Assembly (NCBI RefSeq): GCF_000058485.1
Contig: NC_008278.1
Span: 7,124,962 to 7,188,961, forward strand
Origin: Frankia alni ACN14a
GTDB lineage: Bacteria > Actinomycetota > Actinomycetes > Frankiales > Frankiaceae
Length of the DNA: 64,000 nucleotides
Direction of reading: 5' to 3'
Shown here in pieces: positions 10,101 to 18,136 of the stretch. A program made the position numbers and the translations under genes. The first letter of the stretch is position 1, and each line of letters opens with the position of its first letter. The notes beneath the pieces are model-generated. The model did not search any database and was not told the DNA's origin. It worked only from the letters and a program-made list of their open reading frames with translations.

Positions 10101-10994
10101 GGCGCTGGCGAGCCGGCCCGCGGGGCGAGGTACCTCGAGCAGGCCTGCGACCAGGCCGCCGAGCGCGGCCACGTGGTCGTCGGCGCCCTGGCGCGGGTGC
10201 TGCTCGGGCTGACCCTGCTCGACGCCGGCGAGGTCGACCAGGCCGCGCAGGCCGCCGAGATCGCCCTCACCGACCTCGAGCATCTGGAGCTCCACCCGCA
10301 CGCCCAGCTCGGAGCAAAGGTGCTCGTCGCCCAGATCGCCCGCGCCCGCGGGCGGACCAGCGCCGCGCTGGACCTGCTGCGGGAGGCGCTGTCGGCGAGC
10401 GAGCCGGCGACGCTGATGTTCCCCCGCCGGCAGGCGTACGCGCACCTCGCCGGCATCCTGCTGGACGCGGGCCAGCCGGCCGAGGCGCTCGAGGTCGCCC
10501 GGCGGGCGGTCGCCGTGGACGCCGAGGACGTGCGCGCCCAGGTGCTGGGCTACCGGGCGCTGGGCACAGCGCTCGTGGCCAACGGCGATCTCGAGGGCGG
10601 CCGCGGAGCCTACCTGCGGGCGCTCGCGGCGGCGACCGCCACCGGCGCCGTCAGCGAGGCGCCGCAGACCCGCCGGCTGCTGGCCAGCCTGCCGCCCAGC
10701 GGGGGCCCCGCCGGGGCCGGCAATCCCGCGGGCAGCGGTGGCGGTCCAGCGGGCAGCGGTGGCGGTCCGGCCGACGGCGCGGGACCCACCGTTGTCCCGG
10801 ACGCGGGCGGCCCCGGCGCGGGCCTACCGGAGGCGGGTGTCCCCACCGCAGCGGACGCGCGGTCCCGGCGCGGGGCGCAGCCGGCAGCGGCACAGGCACA
10901 GGCACAGGACCTCACCCTGCCGGGGACGACCGGGGACGCCGATCACGCGCGGACAGCATCCTCGCCGGCCGCGGTCGCGGGCAGCGCCGGCTGA
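7146..10994 (+). CDS. Class III nucleotide cyclase / AAA-type ATPase / TPR protein
   Basis: A 1282-residue multidomain signalling protein. Residues 8-35 form a double zinc ribbon (CPRCG...CYHCG). Residues 45-215 are a class III cyclase domain: metal-binding Asp in LFGDLSDFTGW and in TGDGIMAVFG, transition-state Asn/Arg in GDTVNTAARL. The adenine-specifying Lys usually found before GD is Asn here (VDNLTGD). Residues 240-600 are a NACHT/AAA-like ATPase with Walker A GEAGIGKTRLAS and LVLIDDLEWA. Residues 650-1180 are TPR-like helical repeats. The C-terminus is a Gly/Pro repeat tail. No membrane segment is visible. It faces the Crp gene, suggesting cAMP output read by Crp, but GTP use or loss of activity is possible. 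Confidence 0.85.
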   Translation: MVITAPHIGPLRCPRCGSAAVPGGRFCYHCGLEFTQAEAPASEVPERRVVTVLFGDLSDFTGWADNRDPERVGEMTDRVLAALAHEIDEVGGRVDNLTGDGIMAVFGAPTAHEDDPERAVRAAAAMQETVRRLVQDTAGDSAEGRLGLRVGINTGEVLAGVQAAISYTVIGDTVNTAARLSAAATIGTVYAGRETVLATRSVASWRELPDLTLKGKREPVPAYELISLRPSNVARPGLADDAPFLGRDAELAVLETLFAEVVTRRSPEVALIVGEAGIGKTRLASELADRAERTPGTVALWGRTVRHGDGRGLAPLVDVVRNACGVTDGDSLDRVADRVRRTVAGLSHPLTGARLPAGIADRLLLLLGVPLDRRATIPATTPGDPAARASHIEEAEQRAVEATVEAVALLLSALARSGPILVLIDDLEWATSQLSDAIGRLASRLSGPVLLVLLDRAGPRLATLPRIRRIDLQSLSTEASGLLLQSHLRGKTLEPHTRDDLLARVHGNPFFLVELLNLLIDRRLLHPGDGTGDGDQAELVLDGSLAETPLPAGVQSVLAARIDDLDPVAKAVLRAAAVLGRRFPAEALPMVDERPAEEVTRALEVLTERQLVRPPRAAETRWRFVHPMARDVAYAGLPKVERARRHATAARWGVTAMIGSSRSVSTFVAGHALRAYDLAASMGLPPSDPAWSSRMSGFHAHVRLARAALARDDHRTAADLLASARRLGRGMIDTQEDNVVRVLHAEALVGLRHLEEAERTLRPALRAGAPARRAAAFSVLGELRQKQGRTEEAAQCLLTALESARRAGDERATAAALRRLGMLEYNAGRIGAAEDRYLEALTIARQVDDPRGVGWALQHLAWSATTRGDYPRAERTLREASAVFERLEDTGGLGWCRGTEALVLLLSGQLTRARKLTRELIEIAGSVGEQWGMGVCLTVDAIAAAELGDIAAAESHAQRATELFENSEYTWGSMLVLVARGLAARGAGEPARGARYLEQACDQAAERGHVVVGALARVLLGLTLLDAGEVDQAAQAAEIALTDLEHLELHPHAQLGAKVLVAQIARARGRTSAALDLLREALSASEPATLMFPRRQAYAHLAGILLDAGQPAEALEVARRAVAVDAEDVRAQVLGYRALGTALVANGDLEGGRGAYLRALAAATATGAVSEAPQTRRLLASLPPSGGPAGAGNPAGSGGGPAGSGGGPADGAGPTVVPDAGGPGAGLPEAGVPTAADARSRRGAQPAAAQAQAQDLTLPGTTGDADHARTASSPAAVAGSAG

Positions 10995-11024
10995 CCCGCG
11001 CAGGGCCATGGGGTGACGTCAGGG

Positions 11025-11067
11025 GCCGGCGGGCGGGTCGTCCATCGGGGGCGACCCGCCCGCCGGC
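11025..11067. terminator. Bidirectional hairpin between convergent cyclase and crp genes
   Basis: Left arm 11025-11040 and right arm 11052-11067 are a perfect 16-bp inverted repeat (GCCGGCGGGCGGGTCG and its complement) around an 11-base loop. It sits in the 234-bp gap between two convergent genes and so can stop both transcripts. Confidence 0.7.
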
Positions 11068-11228
11068 ACGGTGTGCGGGCGTATCGCGGGGCGCGGATGT
11101 AGGGCTGTCGGGCTGGGCGCGGGCGTGCCGGTGGAGACGAGTGGCTGACTGCACGGGCAGGCGGCTGGGCGCACGGGGCTCCGGGCCGTCCGGGCGGATC
11201 CGGAACGGCGCGTGACGAGCGCCGGGAA

Positions 11229-11930
11229 CTAGCGGGCTCGGCGGGACAGCCGTTCGCGGTCGAGCAGCACGACGGCACGGGAGTCCAGGCGAAGCCAACC
11301 GCGGGTGGCGAAGTCGGCAAGCGCCTTGTTCACCGTCTCCCGGGAGGCGCCGACCAGCTGGGCCAGCTCCTCCTGGGTGAGCCCGTGCTCGACCCGGACA
11401 CCGGCCGCCTCGTTGCCCGGCTGCGCCGGCTCACCGAACCGCTCCGCCAGGTCGAGCAGGGCTTTCGCCACTCGACCCGGAACGTCCGTGAACACCATGT
11501 CCGCGACGTTGTCATTGGTGCGACGGAGCCGACGGGCGAGCACGCGCAGCAGCATTGCGCCCGCCTCGGGGCGGGAACGCAGCCAGGGCCGCAGCGCGGT
11601 GTGCTCCAGCGACAGCAACGACGCATCCGTGACCGCGGTCGCGGTAGCCGTGCGTGGGCCGGGGTCGAACAACGAAAGCTCCCCGAAGAGGTCACCAGGA
11701 CCCATTACGGACAGCAGGTTCTCCCGGCCGTCGGCCGACTGACGCCCTATCTTCACCTTTCCGGACAGGACCACGAAGACCCGGTCACCGACGTCTCCCT
11801 CTCGGAACAGCACGTCCCCGCGGGTGACGTCCTGCCGATCAAGATGGTCGGAGAGGGCCAGCCGATCCTGCTCGGAGAGCCCGACGAACAGCGGTACGCG
11901 GGCAAGCAGATCCTCCACGGTCCTGAGCAT
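11229..11930 (-). CDS. crp: Crp/FNR-family cAMP-responsive regulator (GlxR/Crp)
   Basis: A 233-residue global regulator. The N-terminal half is a cyclic nucleotide-binding domain with the phosphate-binding cassette FGELSLFDPGPRTATAT, which keeps the Glu and Arg of cAMP-binding Crp proteins. VLARRLRRTNDNVADMVF forms the dimer helix. The C-terminal winged helix has recognition sequence LTQEELAQLVGASRETVNKALADFATRGWLRL, nearly identical to GlxR and M. tuberculosis Crp (Rv3676). I chose the ATG at 11930 (MLRTVEDLLARVPLF), which gives the usual family length, over an ATG 57 bases upstream. It is convergent with the cyclase-like gene. Overlapping dyads just upstream may be autoregulatory. Confidence 0.93.
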   Translation of the reverse strand: MLRTVEDLLARVPLFVGLSEQDRLALSDHLDRQDVTRGDVLFREGDVGDRVFVVLSGKVKIGRQSADGRENLLSVMGPGDLFGELSLFDPGPRTATATAVTDASLLSLEHTALRPWLRSRPEAGAMLLRVLARRLRRTNDNVADMVFTDVPGRVAKALLDLAERFGEPAQPGNEAAGVRVEHGLTQEELAQLVGASRETVNKALADFATRGWLRLDSRAVVLLDRERLSRRAR

Positions 11931-12463
11931 GCCAGGACTATCGGTGGAGGGCACGGGCAGGGACCCCCAGCAATCAAATTGCTCCACGGAGGTGAACGTG
12001 GAGCGACCAACCGTGTGCCGTTCGCGAGAATCCGCCCTTGATCAGGCACTTCCGGATGCCACGTCCGGGTGTTTTAATCCCCACCACCGCGCCCCGCCAC
12101 GGGCGGCGGGAGCCGTCTCGCCCGGACGGGCCAGATGTGTACCGGGTCGATCGGCCCGGTCGCCGATGGGCCGATGGACCCGGTGCAGGCGCCTGGACGG
12201 ATGGCCGGGGGCCGCCAGGGCCTTCGGCCCGGGGCCCGGGGGGCTCCCCGCCCGGCGCCGCTCCCCCACTGTGCCCGCCGTCCGAACCCGCCACCTGCGG
12301 CAATGCCCGCGGGCGCCGAAACCGACAGAAAAGCAATCGGATGCGCCACCCGCCGCGCACCTGTACCCGGACCGTTGTTGGCGCGCGGCGGGCGACATGT
12401 GATATACGCCAGGACCGGCCATCCACCCGACACCGAGAGAACGGCGGCAGGCGTGCCGGGGCA
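11931..12463 (-). other. Intergenic region upstream of crp
   Basis: 533 bp between crp and the small membrane protein gene, both leftward. It should hold the crp promoter. Besides the dyads at 11969-12003 I see an A/T-richer island (12070-12082, TTTTAATC) and a lone TGTGATATA at 12398, neither assignable. No convincing gene is present on either strand. Confidence 0.45.
11969..12003. promoter_or_regulatory. Two overlapping dyads upstream of crp
   Basis: AGCAAT-CAA-ATTGCT (11969-11983) is a perfect 6-bp dyad. CTCCAC (11982-11987) and GTGGAG (11998-12003) form a second one that shares two bases with it. They lie 40-75 bp upstream of the chosen crp start, where an operator or leader hairpin would act. 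Neither matches the classical Crp consensus. Confidence 0.3.
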
Positions 12464-12700
12464 TCAGGCCGCCCGATGCTTGCCGGGCGAGCCTCGGCGC
12501 AGCCGGCGCCGGTACCGCTCGAGCGCGGCGGGCAGGCCCTGCTGGACGAAGGTGTCGACCTCGTCAGGTTGGGCGTTGTCGAGGAAGCCCTCCAGTCCCT
12601 TGCCCGTGTCGGCGGCGTTCAACGGGCGTTCCACCCGTTCCATCGCCAGCAGAAGTCCGAGAAGCACCAGAGGAAAGAAGATCGCGGCAATGACAAACAT
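12464..12700 (-). CDS. Small single-pass membrane protein
   Basis: A 78-residue protein beginning MFVIAAIFFPLVLLGLLLAMERVE: one N-terminal membrane segment, then a charged cytoplasmic helix (EGFLDNAQPDEVDTFVQQGLPAALERYRRRLRR). The ATG at 12700 has the strong ribosome binding site GGAGGAG four bases upstream, so the longer frame reaching 12883 is not the gene. The tail LPAALERYRRRL resembles small uncharacterised actinobacterial proteins encoded next to nth and crp. Function unknown. It diverges from nth over 146 bp. Confidence 0.75.
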   Translation of the reverse strand: MFVIAAIFFPLVLLGLLLAMERVERPLNAADTGKGLEGFLDNAQPDEVDTFVQQGLPAALERYRRRLRRGSPGKHRAA

Positions 12701-12846
12701 GACTCCTCCATGGTGGCCGACGAGCGATCGGCAGCCGCACCGGGGGTGGGTGTGTCGCGGATCGGGTTGCCGGCATCGGTCATGACCACACGGCACGCCC
12801 ACCGGTGCCACCAGGGCCGGATCGGCCGGCGGATACGCTGCGGGAC

Positions 12847-13581
12847 ATGCCCGCCGCCGTCGACACCGCGACCGAGACACCACTCGCGAGGACCCGGCGG
12901 GCCCGGCGGATCGTGCGTCTGCTGGGCGAGGTCCACCCGGATGCCCGCATCGCGTTGCACTTCGACAACGCTCTCGAGCTGCTGGTCGCCACGGTGCTCT
13001 CCGCCCAGTGCACCGACAAGAAAGTCAACGAGGTCACGCCGGCGGTGTTCGCCAGGTATCGGTCGGCAGCGGACTACGCGGCCGCCGACCGGGCCGAACT
13101 CGAGACGCTGCTGCGGCCGACCGGGTTCTTCCGCGCGAAGGCGAACTCGGTGATCGGCATCGGCGCGGCACTCACCGAGCGCTTTGGCGGCGAGGTCCCC
13201 CGCCGGCTCGACGAGCTGACCACCCTGCCCGGCGTGGGCCGCAAGACCGCCAACGTCGTCCTCGGCCACGCGTTCGACACCCCGGGCATCACCGTGGACA
13301 CTCACGTCGGGCGCCTGGCACGCCGGTTCGGGCTGACCGGCGAGACCGATCCGGTCCGGGTCGAGGCCGACCTCGCCGGGCTCATCGAGCGGCGGGACTG
13401 GACGATCGCCTCCGACCGCATGATCTTTCACGGCCGGCGGTTCTGCCACTCCCGCCGGCCGGCGTGCGGCGCCTGCGCCCTGGCCCGCCTGTGCCCGTCG
13501 TTCGGACTCGGTCCCACGGAACCGGACGAGGCCGCCAAACTCGTGCGGGGAACACGCGGCGACGTCGAAGCCTTGCGGTGA
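12847..13581 (+). CDS. nth: Endonuclease III (DNA glycosylase/AP lyase)
   Basis: A 244-residue base-excision repair enzyme that removes oxidised pyrimidines and cuts AP sites. Visible are [17 protein letters not shown], the helix-hairpin-helix [14 protein letters not shown] with the catalytic Lys, [13 protein letters not shown] with the catalytic Asp, and the [4Fe-4S] cluster ligands C-x6-C-x2-C-x5-C in the C-terminus ([20 protein letters not shown]). Start ATG 12847; the frame extends 42 bases further but without homology. The downstream NUDIX gene begins 5 bases after the stop, so an operon is likely. Same order (nth, then NUDIX and marP) as in mycobacteria. Confidence 0.94.
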   Translation: MPAAVDTATETPLARTRRARRIVRLLGEVHPDARIALHFDNALELLVATVLSAQCTDKKVNEVTPAVFARYRSAADYAAADRAELETLLRPTGFFRAKANSVIGIGAALTERFGGEVPRRLDELTTLPGVGRKTANVVLGHAFDTPGITVDTHVGRLARRFGLTGETDPVRVEADLAGLIERRDWTIASDRMIFHGRRFCHSRRPACGACALARLCPSFGLGPTEPDEAAKLVRGTRGDVEALR

Positions 13582-13586
13582 GGGAG

Positions 13587-14468
13587 ATGTCCACGCCTTC
13601 GCCCGCTTCCCCCGACGCACCCTTCCCCGGTCCCGCCAACGCCACCGCATCGCCCCCCCACATCGCCGCTCCGGCCGAGGTCGCCAGCCCGGTCGAGGTC
13701 GCCCGTCCCGGCGAGATCGCGCACCCCCCCGCGGTGCCGCGCCCGTCGGATCCCGTCGACACGGCGAGCCTGAGCGACACGGCGAGCCTGAGCGACACGG
13801 CGGCAGGCCGCTCCGCGGCACCGGCATGGTTGCGCAGCCTCGCCGGCCACCTGGGCGATGCGCTGGTGACCGGCCGAACCCGCCCGGGCCCGCGCGCCGC
13901 CGACGCCCGACCGGCGGCCGTCCTCATCCTGTTCGGCGACGGCCCGGACGGCCCGGACGTCCTGCTGCTCGAACGGGCGGCCGAGCTGCGCAGCCACGCG
14001 AGCCAGCCGGCGTTCCCCGGCGGCGCCGCCGACGCCACCGACGCCGACCGGGCGGCCACCGCGCTGCGAGAGGCCGCCGAGGAGGTCGGCCTCGACCCGG
14101 CGGGCGTCGAGGTGCTGGCCGTCGCCTCGCCGCTGTACCTGCAGGCCAGCCACTACCTCGTCACCCCGGTGCTCGCCTGGTGGCACACCCCGTGCGCGGT
14201 CGCACCCGTCGACCTCGCCGAGACGTCGTTCGTCTCCCGGGTCCCGCTGGCCGAACTCGCCGACCCGGTCAACCGGGTGATGCTGCGCTACGCCCAGGGT
14301 GGCCTGCTCAGTCCGGCGTTCCAGGTCCACGGCATGCTGGTCTGGGGCTTCACCGCCGGCATCCTCGACATCCTGCTGCGGCTGGGCGGATGGGAGCGCC
14401 CGTGGAACCACACGGCGGTGGTGGACTACCCGCCGAACGCGCCCCGAGACGAAAGGCACCACCGTTGA
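13587..14468 (+). CDS. CoA-type NUDIX hydrolase
   Basis: A 293-residue protein with an Ala/Pro-rich N-terminus of about 75 residues that contains an 18-bp in-frame duplication (DTASLS twice), followed by a NUDIX domain. The motif GGAADATDADRAATALREAAEEVGL fits GX5EX7REUXEEXGU except that Asp stands at the first Glu position. The preceding SQPAFPGGA and the EEVGLDPAGVEVL region match the CoA pyrophosphatase subfamily (NUDT7/YeaB) and Rv3672c. The ATG at 13587 follows GGGAG closely. Its TGA overlaps the TTG start of the cupredoxin gene (TTGA, 14465-14468). Confidence 0.87.
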   Translation: MSTPSPASPDAPFPGPANATASPPHIAAPAEVASPVEVARPGEIAHPPAVPRPSDPVDTASLSDTASLSDTAAGRSAAPAWLRSLAGHLGDALVTGRTRPGPRAADARPAAVLILFGDGPDGPDVLLLERAAELRSHASQPAFPGGAADATDADRAATALREAAEEVGLDPAGVEVLAVASPLYLQASHYLVTPVLAWWHTPCAVAPVDLAETSFVSRVPLAELADPVNRVMLRYAQGGLLSPAFQVHGMLVWGFTAGILDILLRLGGWERPWNHTAVVDYPPNAPRDERHHR

Positions 14469-14932
14469 CATCCTCCCCCGCGGACCGCGACCAGGCGGCC
14501 CGCCCGGCGGACCCGGGCTCACCCGGCCGGCGAGCGTCCCGCGCCGCGGCGCTGCTCGGGCTGGTCCTTGCCGTGCTGCTGGGCGTCGCGGGCTGCGGCG
14601 GCGACGGCGGCAGCAGTCCGTCCGCCGGCCCCACGCTCAGCGCCACCCAGGGGACGGACGGCGTCCAGGTGTTCGCGGTCACCGGCCTGCCAAGCATGAA
14701 ATTCTCCGCCACGGAGCTGCTGGCGAAGCCCGGGAAGATCCGCGTCGACTTCTCCGTGGCGCAGGGCTCGGCGCCGCACAACTTCGTCGTCCCGCGCATC
14801 CCCGCCGCGCACACCAGCATCGTCTCCGCCGGAGAGTCGCAGAGCGTCACCTTCACCGTGACGGAGCCGGGCGACTATCCGGTGGTCTGTACCCTGCATC
14901 CCAACATGACGGCCACGCTGAAGATCACCTGA
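14465..14932 (+). CDS. Cupredoxin-type copper lipoprotein
   Basis: A 155-residue exported lipoprotein. After a 25-residue charged N-terminus come a hydrophobic segment and lipobox LGVAGC, then a Ser/Gly-rich linker and one plastocyanin-like domain. Type I copper ligands are all visible: His in APHNFVVP, then Cys, His and Met in VVCTLHPNMTATL. It should transfer electrons or bind copper on the outer face of the membrane. I infer a TTG start at 14465 that overlaps the stop of the NUDIX gene (TTGA), with GAAAGG about 9 bases upstream. In mycobacteria the same position holds a membrane thioredoxin-like gene, so the redox protein class has been exchanged. Confidence 0.82.
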   Translation: MTSSPADRDQAARPADPGSPGRRASRAAALLGLVLAVLLGVAGCGGDGGSSPSAGPTLSATQGTDGVQVFAVTGLPSMKFSATELLAKPGKIRVDFSVAQGSAPHNFVVPRIPAAHTSIVSAGESQSVTFTVTEPGDYPVVCTLHPNMTATLKIT

Positions 14933-14950
14933 GTCCGGGTCGACCCCGCC

Positions 14951-16135
14951 GTGCCCAATGTGCTCGACGTCGTCCTGTTGGTGGTCGTCGTCCTCTTCGC
15001 GGTCTCCGGCTACCGGCAGGGCTTCCTGGTGGGTGCCCTGTCGTTCGTCGGCTTCCTGGGCAGCGGAGTGCTCGGCGCGAAGATCGCAAAACCGTTCACC
15101 GAGCTGATCGGTCAGCAGGGCCATGGTGCGCTGGTCGGCCTGCTCGTCGTGCTCGGGCTCGCCCTGGTCGGCCAGGTCGCCGGCACGGCGCTCGGCGTCG
15201 CGCTGCGTGAGCGGCTGACCTGGCGGCCCGGAAGGGCCGTCGACGCCGCCGCCGGGGCGGTGCTCTCCGGCGTCTCGGTGCTGCTCGTCGCCTGGCTGCT
15301 CGCGACCGCCGTCGACCGCTCCCCCTTCGAGTCCCTCGCCCGGTCGGTCCACGACTCCCACGTGCTCGCGGCGGTGGACGCCGGCATGCCCGACGGGGTC
15401 CGCGAGACCTTCGCCGACCTGCGCCAGATCGCCGACGACACGGCCTTCCCCGAGGTCTTCGCCGGCCTCGGGGGCGAGCGGATCATCGCGGCCGGCCCGC
15501 CGGACCCGGCCACCACCCAGGCCGCCGGGGTACAGGCCGCCGCGGCGAGCATCGTGAAGATCCGCGGCGTCGCCCGGTCCTGCGACCAGCGGGTCGAGGG
15601 CTCCGGCTTCGTGATCGCCCCCCAGCGGGTCATGACCAACGCGCACGTCGTGGCCGGCGTCCGTCACCCGACGGTCGTGCTGTCCACCGGCACCCTGCCG
15701 GCCGAGGTCGTGGTGTTCGATCCGGACCGGGACGTCGCCGTGCTGCGGGTGCCGGACCTGCAGCGCCCCCCGCTGCGGATGCGGGCCAGCCCGCCGGCCG
15801 CCGCCGAGGAGCCGGCGGTCATCGCCGGATATCCCCAGGACGGGCCGTACACCACCGTGGCTGCCCGCGTCCGCAACCACCAGCGGGCCCGCGCGGCGAA
15901 CATCTACGAGCACGGCACCGTCGTGCGCGACATCTACTCCGTTCGTGGCCAGGTGCTGCCGGGGAACTCGGGCGGCCCGCTACTCGCCCCGGACGGGACC
16001 GTGCTCGGCGTGGTGTTCGCCGCGGCGATCGGCGACGACGACACCGGCTACGTGCTCAGCTCCGCCGAGGTTGCGCAGCCCGCCGAGGTCGGCAGCGTCG
16101 CGGTGACGCCGGTCAGCACGCAGGGCTGCGACTGA
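14951..16135 (+). CDS. marP: Membrane-anchored periplasmic serine protease MarP
   Basis: A 394-residue protein with a CvpA-like N-terminus of four membrane segments (from LDVVLLVVVVLFAVSGYRQGF) and a chymotrypsin-like protease domain outside the membrane. The triad is His232 (TNAHVV), Asp261 (DRDVAVL) and Ser340 (PGNSGGPL), each exactly three residues before the numbers I recall for M. tuberculosis MarP. Cys211 and the penultimate-region Cys393 match its regulatory disulphide. MarP supports survival in acid and oxidative stress by activating a peptidoglycan hydrolase. The start is GTG 14951, 18 bp after the cupredoxin stop. It is convergent with the EphE-like gene. Confidence 0.93.
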   Translation: MPNVLDVVLLVVVVLFAVSGYRQGFLVGALSFVGFLGSGVLGAKIAKPFTELIGQQGHGALVGLLVVLGLALVGQVAGTALGVALRERLTWRPGRAVDAAAGAVLSGVSVLLVAWLLATAVDRSPFESLARSVHDSHVLAAVDAGMPDGVRETFADLRQIADDTAFPEVFAGLGGERIIAAGPPDPATTQAAGVQAAAASIVKIRGVARSCDQRVEGSGFVIAPQRVMTNAHVVAGVRHPTVVLSTGTLPAEVVVFDPDRDVAVLRVPDLQRPPLRMRASPPAAAEEPAVIAGYPQDGPYTTVAARVRNHQRARAANIYEHGTVVRDIYSVRGQVLPGNSGGPLLAPDGTVLGVVFAAAIGDDDTGYVLSSAEVAQPAEVGSVAVTPVSTQGCD

Positions 16136-16183
16136 CGGCCGGCCGGGATCGTCCGTGGGTCGTCCCGGACGTCATCCGGACGG

Positions 16184-17098
16184 TCAGGAGTCGAGCCAGG
16201 CCAGCAGCTCGGCGTTGACGAGGTCCGGGACCTCCTCGTGCGGGAAGTGTCCGACCCCGCCGTGCAGCTTCCAGGTGTAGGAACCGCTGACGTAGCGCCC
16301 GGACCCCTGGGCGGTGGACGGCAGGAAGCAGCGATCGGCCGCACCGTGGATCTGCAACGTGTCGACGTGCAGGGAGCGCCGCAGCACGCCGGCGAACCGC
16401 GCCCCGTCCGGCCGGAACAACGAGCGGAACACCCATCGGTGGTACTCCAGGGAGCTGTGCGCCACACCGGGGATACGCATCGCCGAGCGGTAGCGCCCCT
16501 CCGCCTCGGCGTCGGGATACCCGGGACCCCCCCACGCGCGCAGGAGGACCGCAACCCGGAGGGCATCCCTGGCGACCAGGGACCGTTCGGGGCGCCACGG
16601 CAGTTGGAAGCCCGCCAGGTAGCGGCTCGCGGCGCCCTGGCCCCGTGGGTCCGCCGCGATCTGGTGACGCAGCCGCAGCGGGTGGGGCATCGCCAGGACG
16701 GCGAGGCGGCGGACGACCATCGGATGGCGGGTCGCCGTCGTCCAGCCCAGCAGGCCGCCCCAGTCGTGGCCGACGATGACCGCGTCCTGCTCGCCGAGCG
16801 CCCGGATGAGGCCCGCGATGTCGTCGGACAGGGTGAACGCGTCATAGCCGCGCGGCGGCTTGTCACTCGCCCCGTATCCGCGCAGGTCCGGGGCCACGAC
16901 GCGGTAGCCCGCCGCGGACAGCGCGGTGAGCTGGTGGCGCCAGGCCCACCAGAACTGCGGAAAGCCGTGCAGCAACAGGACCAGCGGGCCGCGGCCGAGC
17001 TCCGCGACGTGCAGCCGGGTGCCGTTGGCGGACACGTCCCGGTGCCGCCACGGCCCGTCGATCAGGACGCTGGCGGGCTCGGGAACGGTGTCCTCCAT
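16184..17098 (-). CDS. Alpha/beta hydrolase, epoxide hydrolase-like (EphE type)
   Basis: A 304-residue alpha/beta-hydrolase. HGFPQFWWAWRHQL is the oxyanion-hole HGxP motif. GHDWGGLLGW holds the nucleophile Asp, which marks epoxide hydrolases or haloalkane dehalogenases rather than Ser esterases. GAADRCFLP offers the acid residue and GVGHFPHEEVPD the catalytic His. Like Rv3670 (ephE), it lies beside marP in convergent orientation. Substrate unknown. The start ATG 17098 (MEDTVPEPASVLIDGPW) is the first in frame and is kept. The next gene upstream on the same strand ends about 200 bp away. Confidence 0.85.
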   Translation of the reverse strand: MEDTVPEPASVLIDGPWRHRDVSANGTRLHVAELGRGPLVLLLHGFPQFWWAWRHQLTALSAAGYRVVAPDLRGYGASDKPPRGYDAFTLSDDIAGLIRALGEQDAVIVGHDWGGLLGWTTATRHPMVVRRLAVLAMPHPLRLRHQIAADPRGQGAASRYLAGFQLPWRPERSLVARDALRVAVLLRAWGGPGYPDAEAEGRYRSAMRIPGVAHSSLEYHRWVFRSLFRPDGARFAGVLRRSLHVDTLQIHGAADRCFLPSTAQGSGRYVSGSYTWKLHGGVGHFPHEEVPDLVNAELLAWLDS

Positions 17099-17295
17099 CG
17101 CCTGCCAGAATGGCAGACCGCCCCCCGCAGTGGGCCGGCGGTGGGCCGGTCAGGACGGGGCGTGACCGGCCCGGCGGCCGCCGCGGCGCAGGGCCGCGGG
17201 GAGTCCTCGCCGGCGCCCCCGCGACCCGGCCAATCTGGCAGCACCGGCCGATCTGGCAGCCCCGGCCGGCCTGGCAGCCCCGGCCGACCCGGCGA

Positions 17296-17853
17296 TCAGG
17301 GGTGGAGGCCGTGCGGGGCGAGCACCGCCCCGCCGGGCCCCGACGGAGCGGAACCCCGCGGATCACCTGGTGCGGCCGGCCCCGCGGAGGTCGTCCCGGA
17401 TGCCGGGTTCGGCGGGGCGGCCGATGCCGGTGCCGGTGCCGGTGTGCCGGTCGGATTGCGCAGCCAGGAGATGTCGTCCCGGACGGTCTGGATGGTCCGT
17501 TCGGGCGGGGAGAGCCGCCGGAACCTGCGGATCGCGAACAACGCCAGCAGACCGGCGATCACCAGGTACCCCGCCGCGGTGAGCAGGTACGACCAGAACC
17601 GCTCGACGCCGGCCCAGGTGATCAGCTCTCCCAGGAAGATCGTGACGGCGATCAGGGCGCACAGCCCGAGCCCCGCCGCCACCGCCAGGAAGGCCACTCC
17701 GAGCGCGGCCGAGACGGCCTGTCGGGTCAGCTCTGCCTTGGCGAGGTCGATCTCCTGACGGACGAGCAGTGAGATGTCGCGGGTGGCCAGCGCCACCAGC
17801 TCGCCCAACGAGGGCTCTCGGCCGTTGCGGGCCTTTCCGGCAGTAGTCGACAC
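17296..17853 (-). CDS. Holin-like (DUF1469/holin-X type) membrane protein
   Basis: A 185-residue membrane protein. A cytoplasmic amphipathic helix (SLGELVALATRDISLLVRQEIDLAKAEL) precedes two membrane segments (ALGVAFLAVAAGLGLCALIAVTIFLG and YLLTAAGYLVIAGLLALFAI) and a basic stretch. A Pro/Ala/Gly-rich tail follows. This is the layout of the actinobacterial putative holin-X family and of Rv3669, the gene beside ephE in mycobacteria. I chose GTG 17853 with AGAGAGGA upstream over an ATG 165 bases earlier because homology begins there. A real holin role is not established. Confidence 0.8.
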   Translation of the reverse strand: MSTTAGKARNGREPSLGELVALATRDISLLVRQEIDLAKAELTRQAVSAALGVAFLAVAAGLGLCALIAVTIFLGELITWAGVERFWSYLLTAAGYLVIAGLLALFAIRRFRRLSPPERTIQTVRDDISWLRNPTGTPAPAPASAAPPNPASGTTSAGPAAPGDPRGSAPSGPGGAVLAPHGLHP

Positions 17854-18136
17854 CCTTCGTCCTCTCTCTGGCCCGCGACCGGACCGGTGTGGTCGGTCGC
17901 GAGGCCCATCGCCCCGACCAGGGTGGTCCGCGCCGGCGGCGGACCGCCAGACCCGGCCGCGGATCCCCGGCCCGGACCTCTCGCCAGCCGCCCCGCCGAT
18001 GCTTCGGCGAACCGGCACGCGGTCCGCCGCTCCCTGTCCTGATGCGCAGTGTCCCCCGGGCGGACGCTCCCAGGGTGAGAACGACGCGGTTGTGCTCGTG
18101 TGACGCCTCCGACGGCCGGCCGCTCACCGACTCCGG

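Noticed and set aside
12393-12412. TGTGATATA resembling a Crp half-site upstream of crp
   Set aside because: No matching TCACA half at the required spacing.
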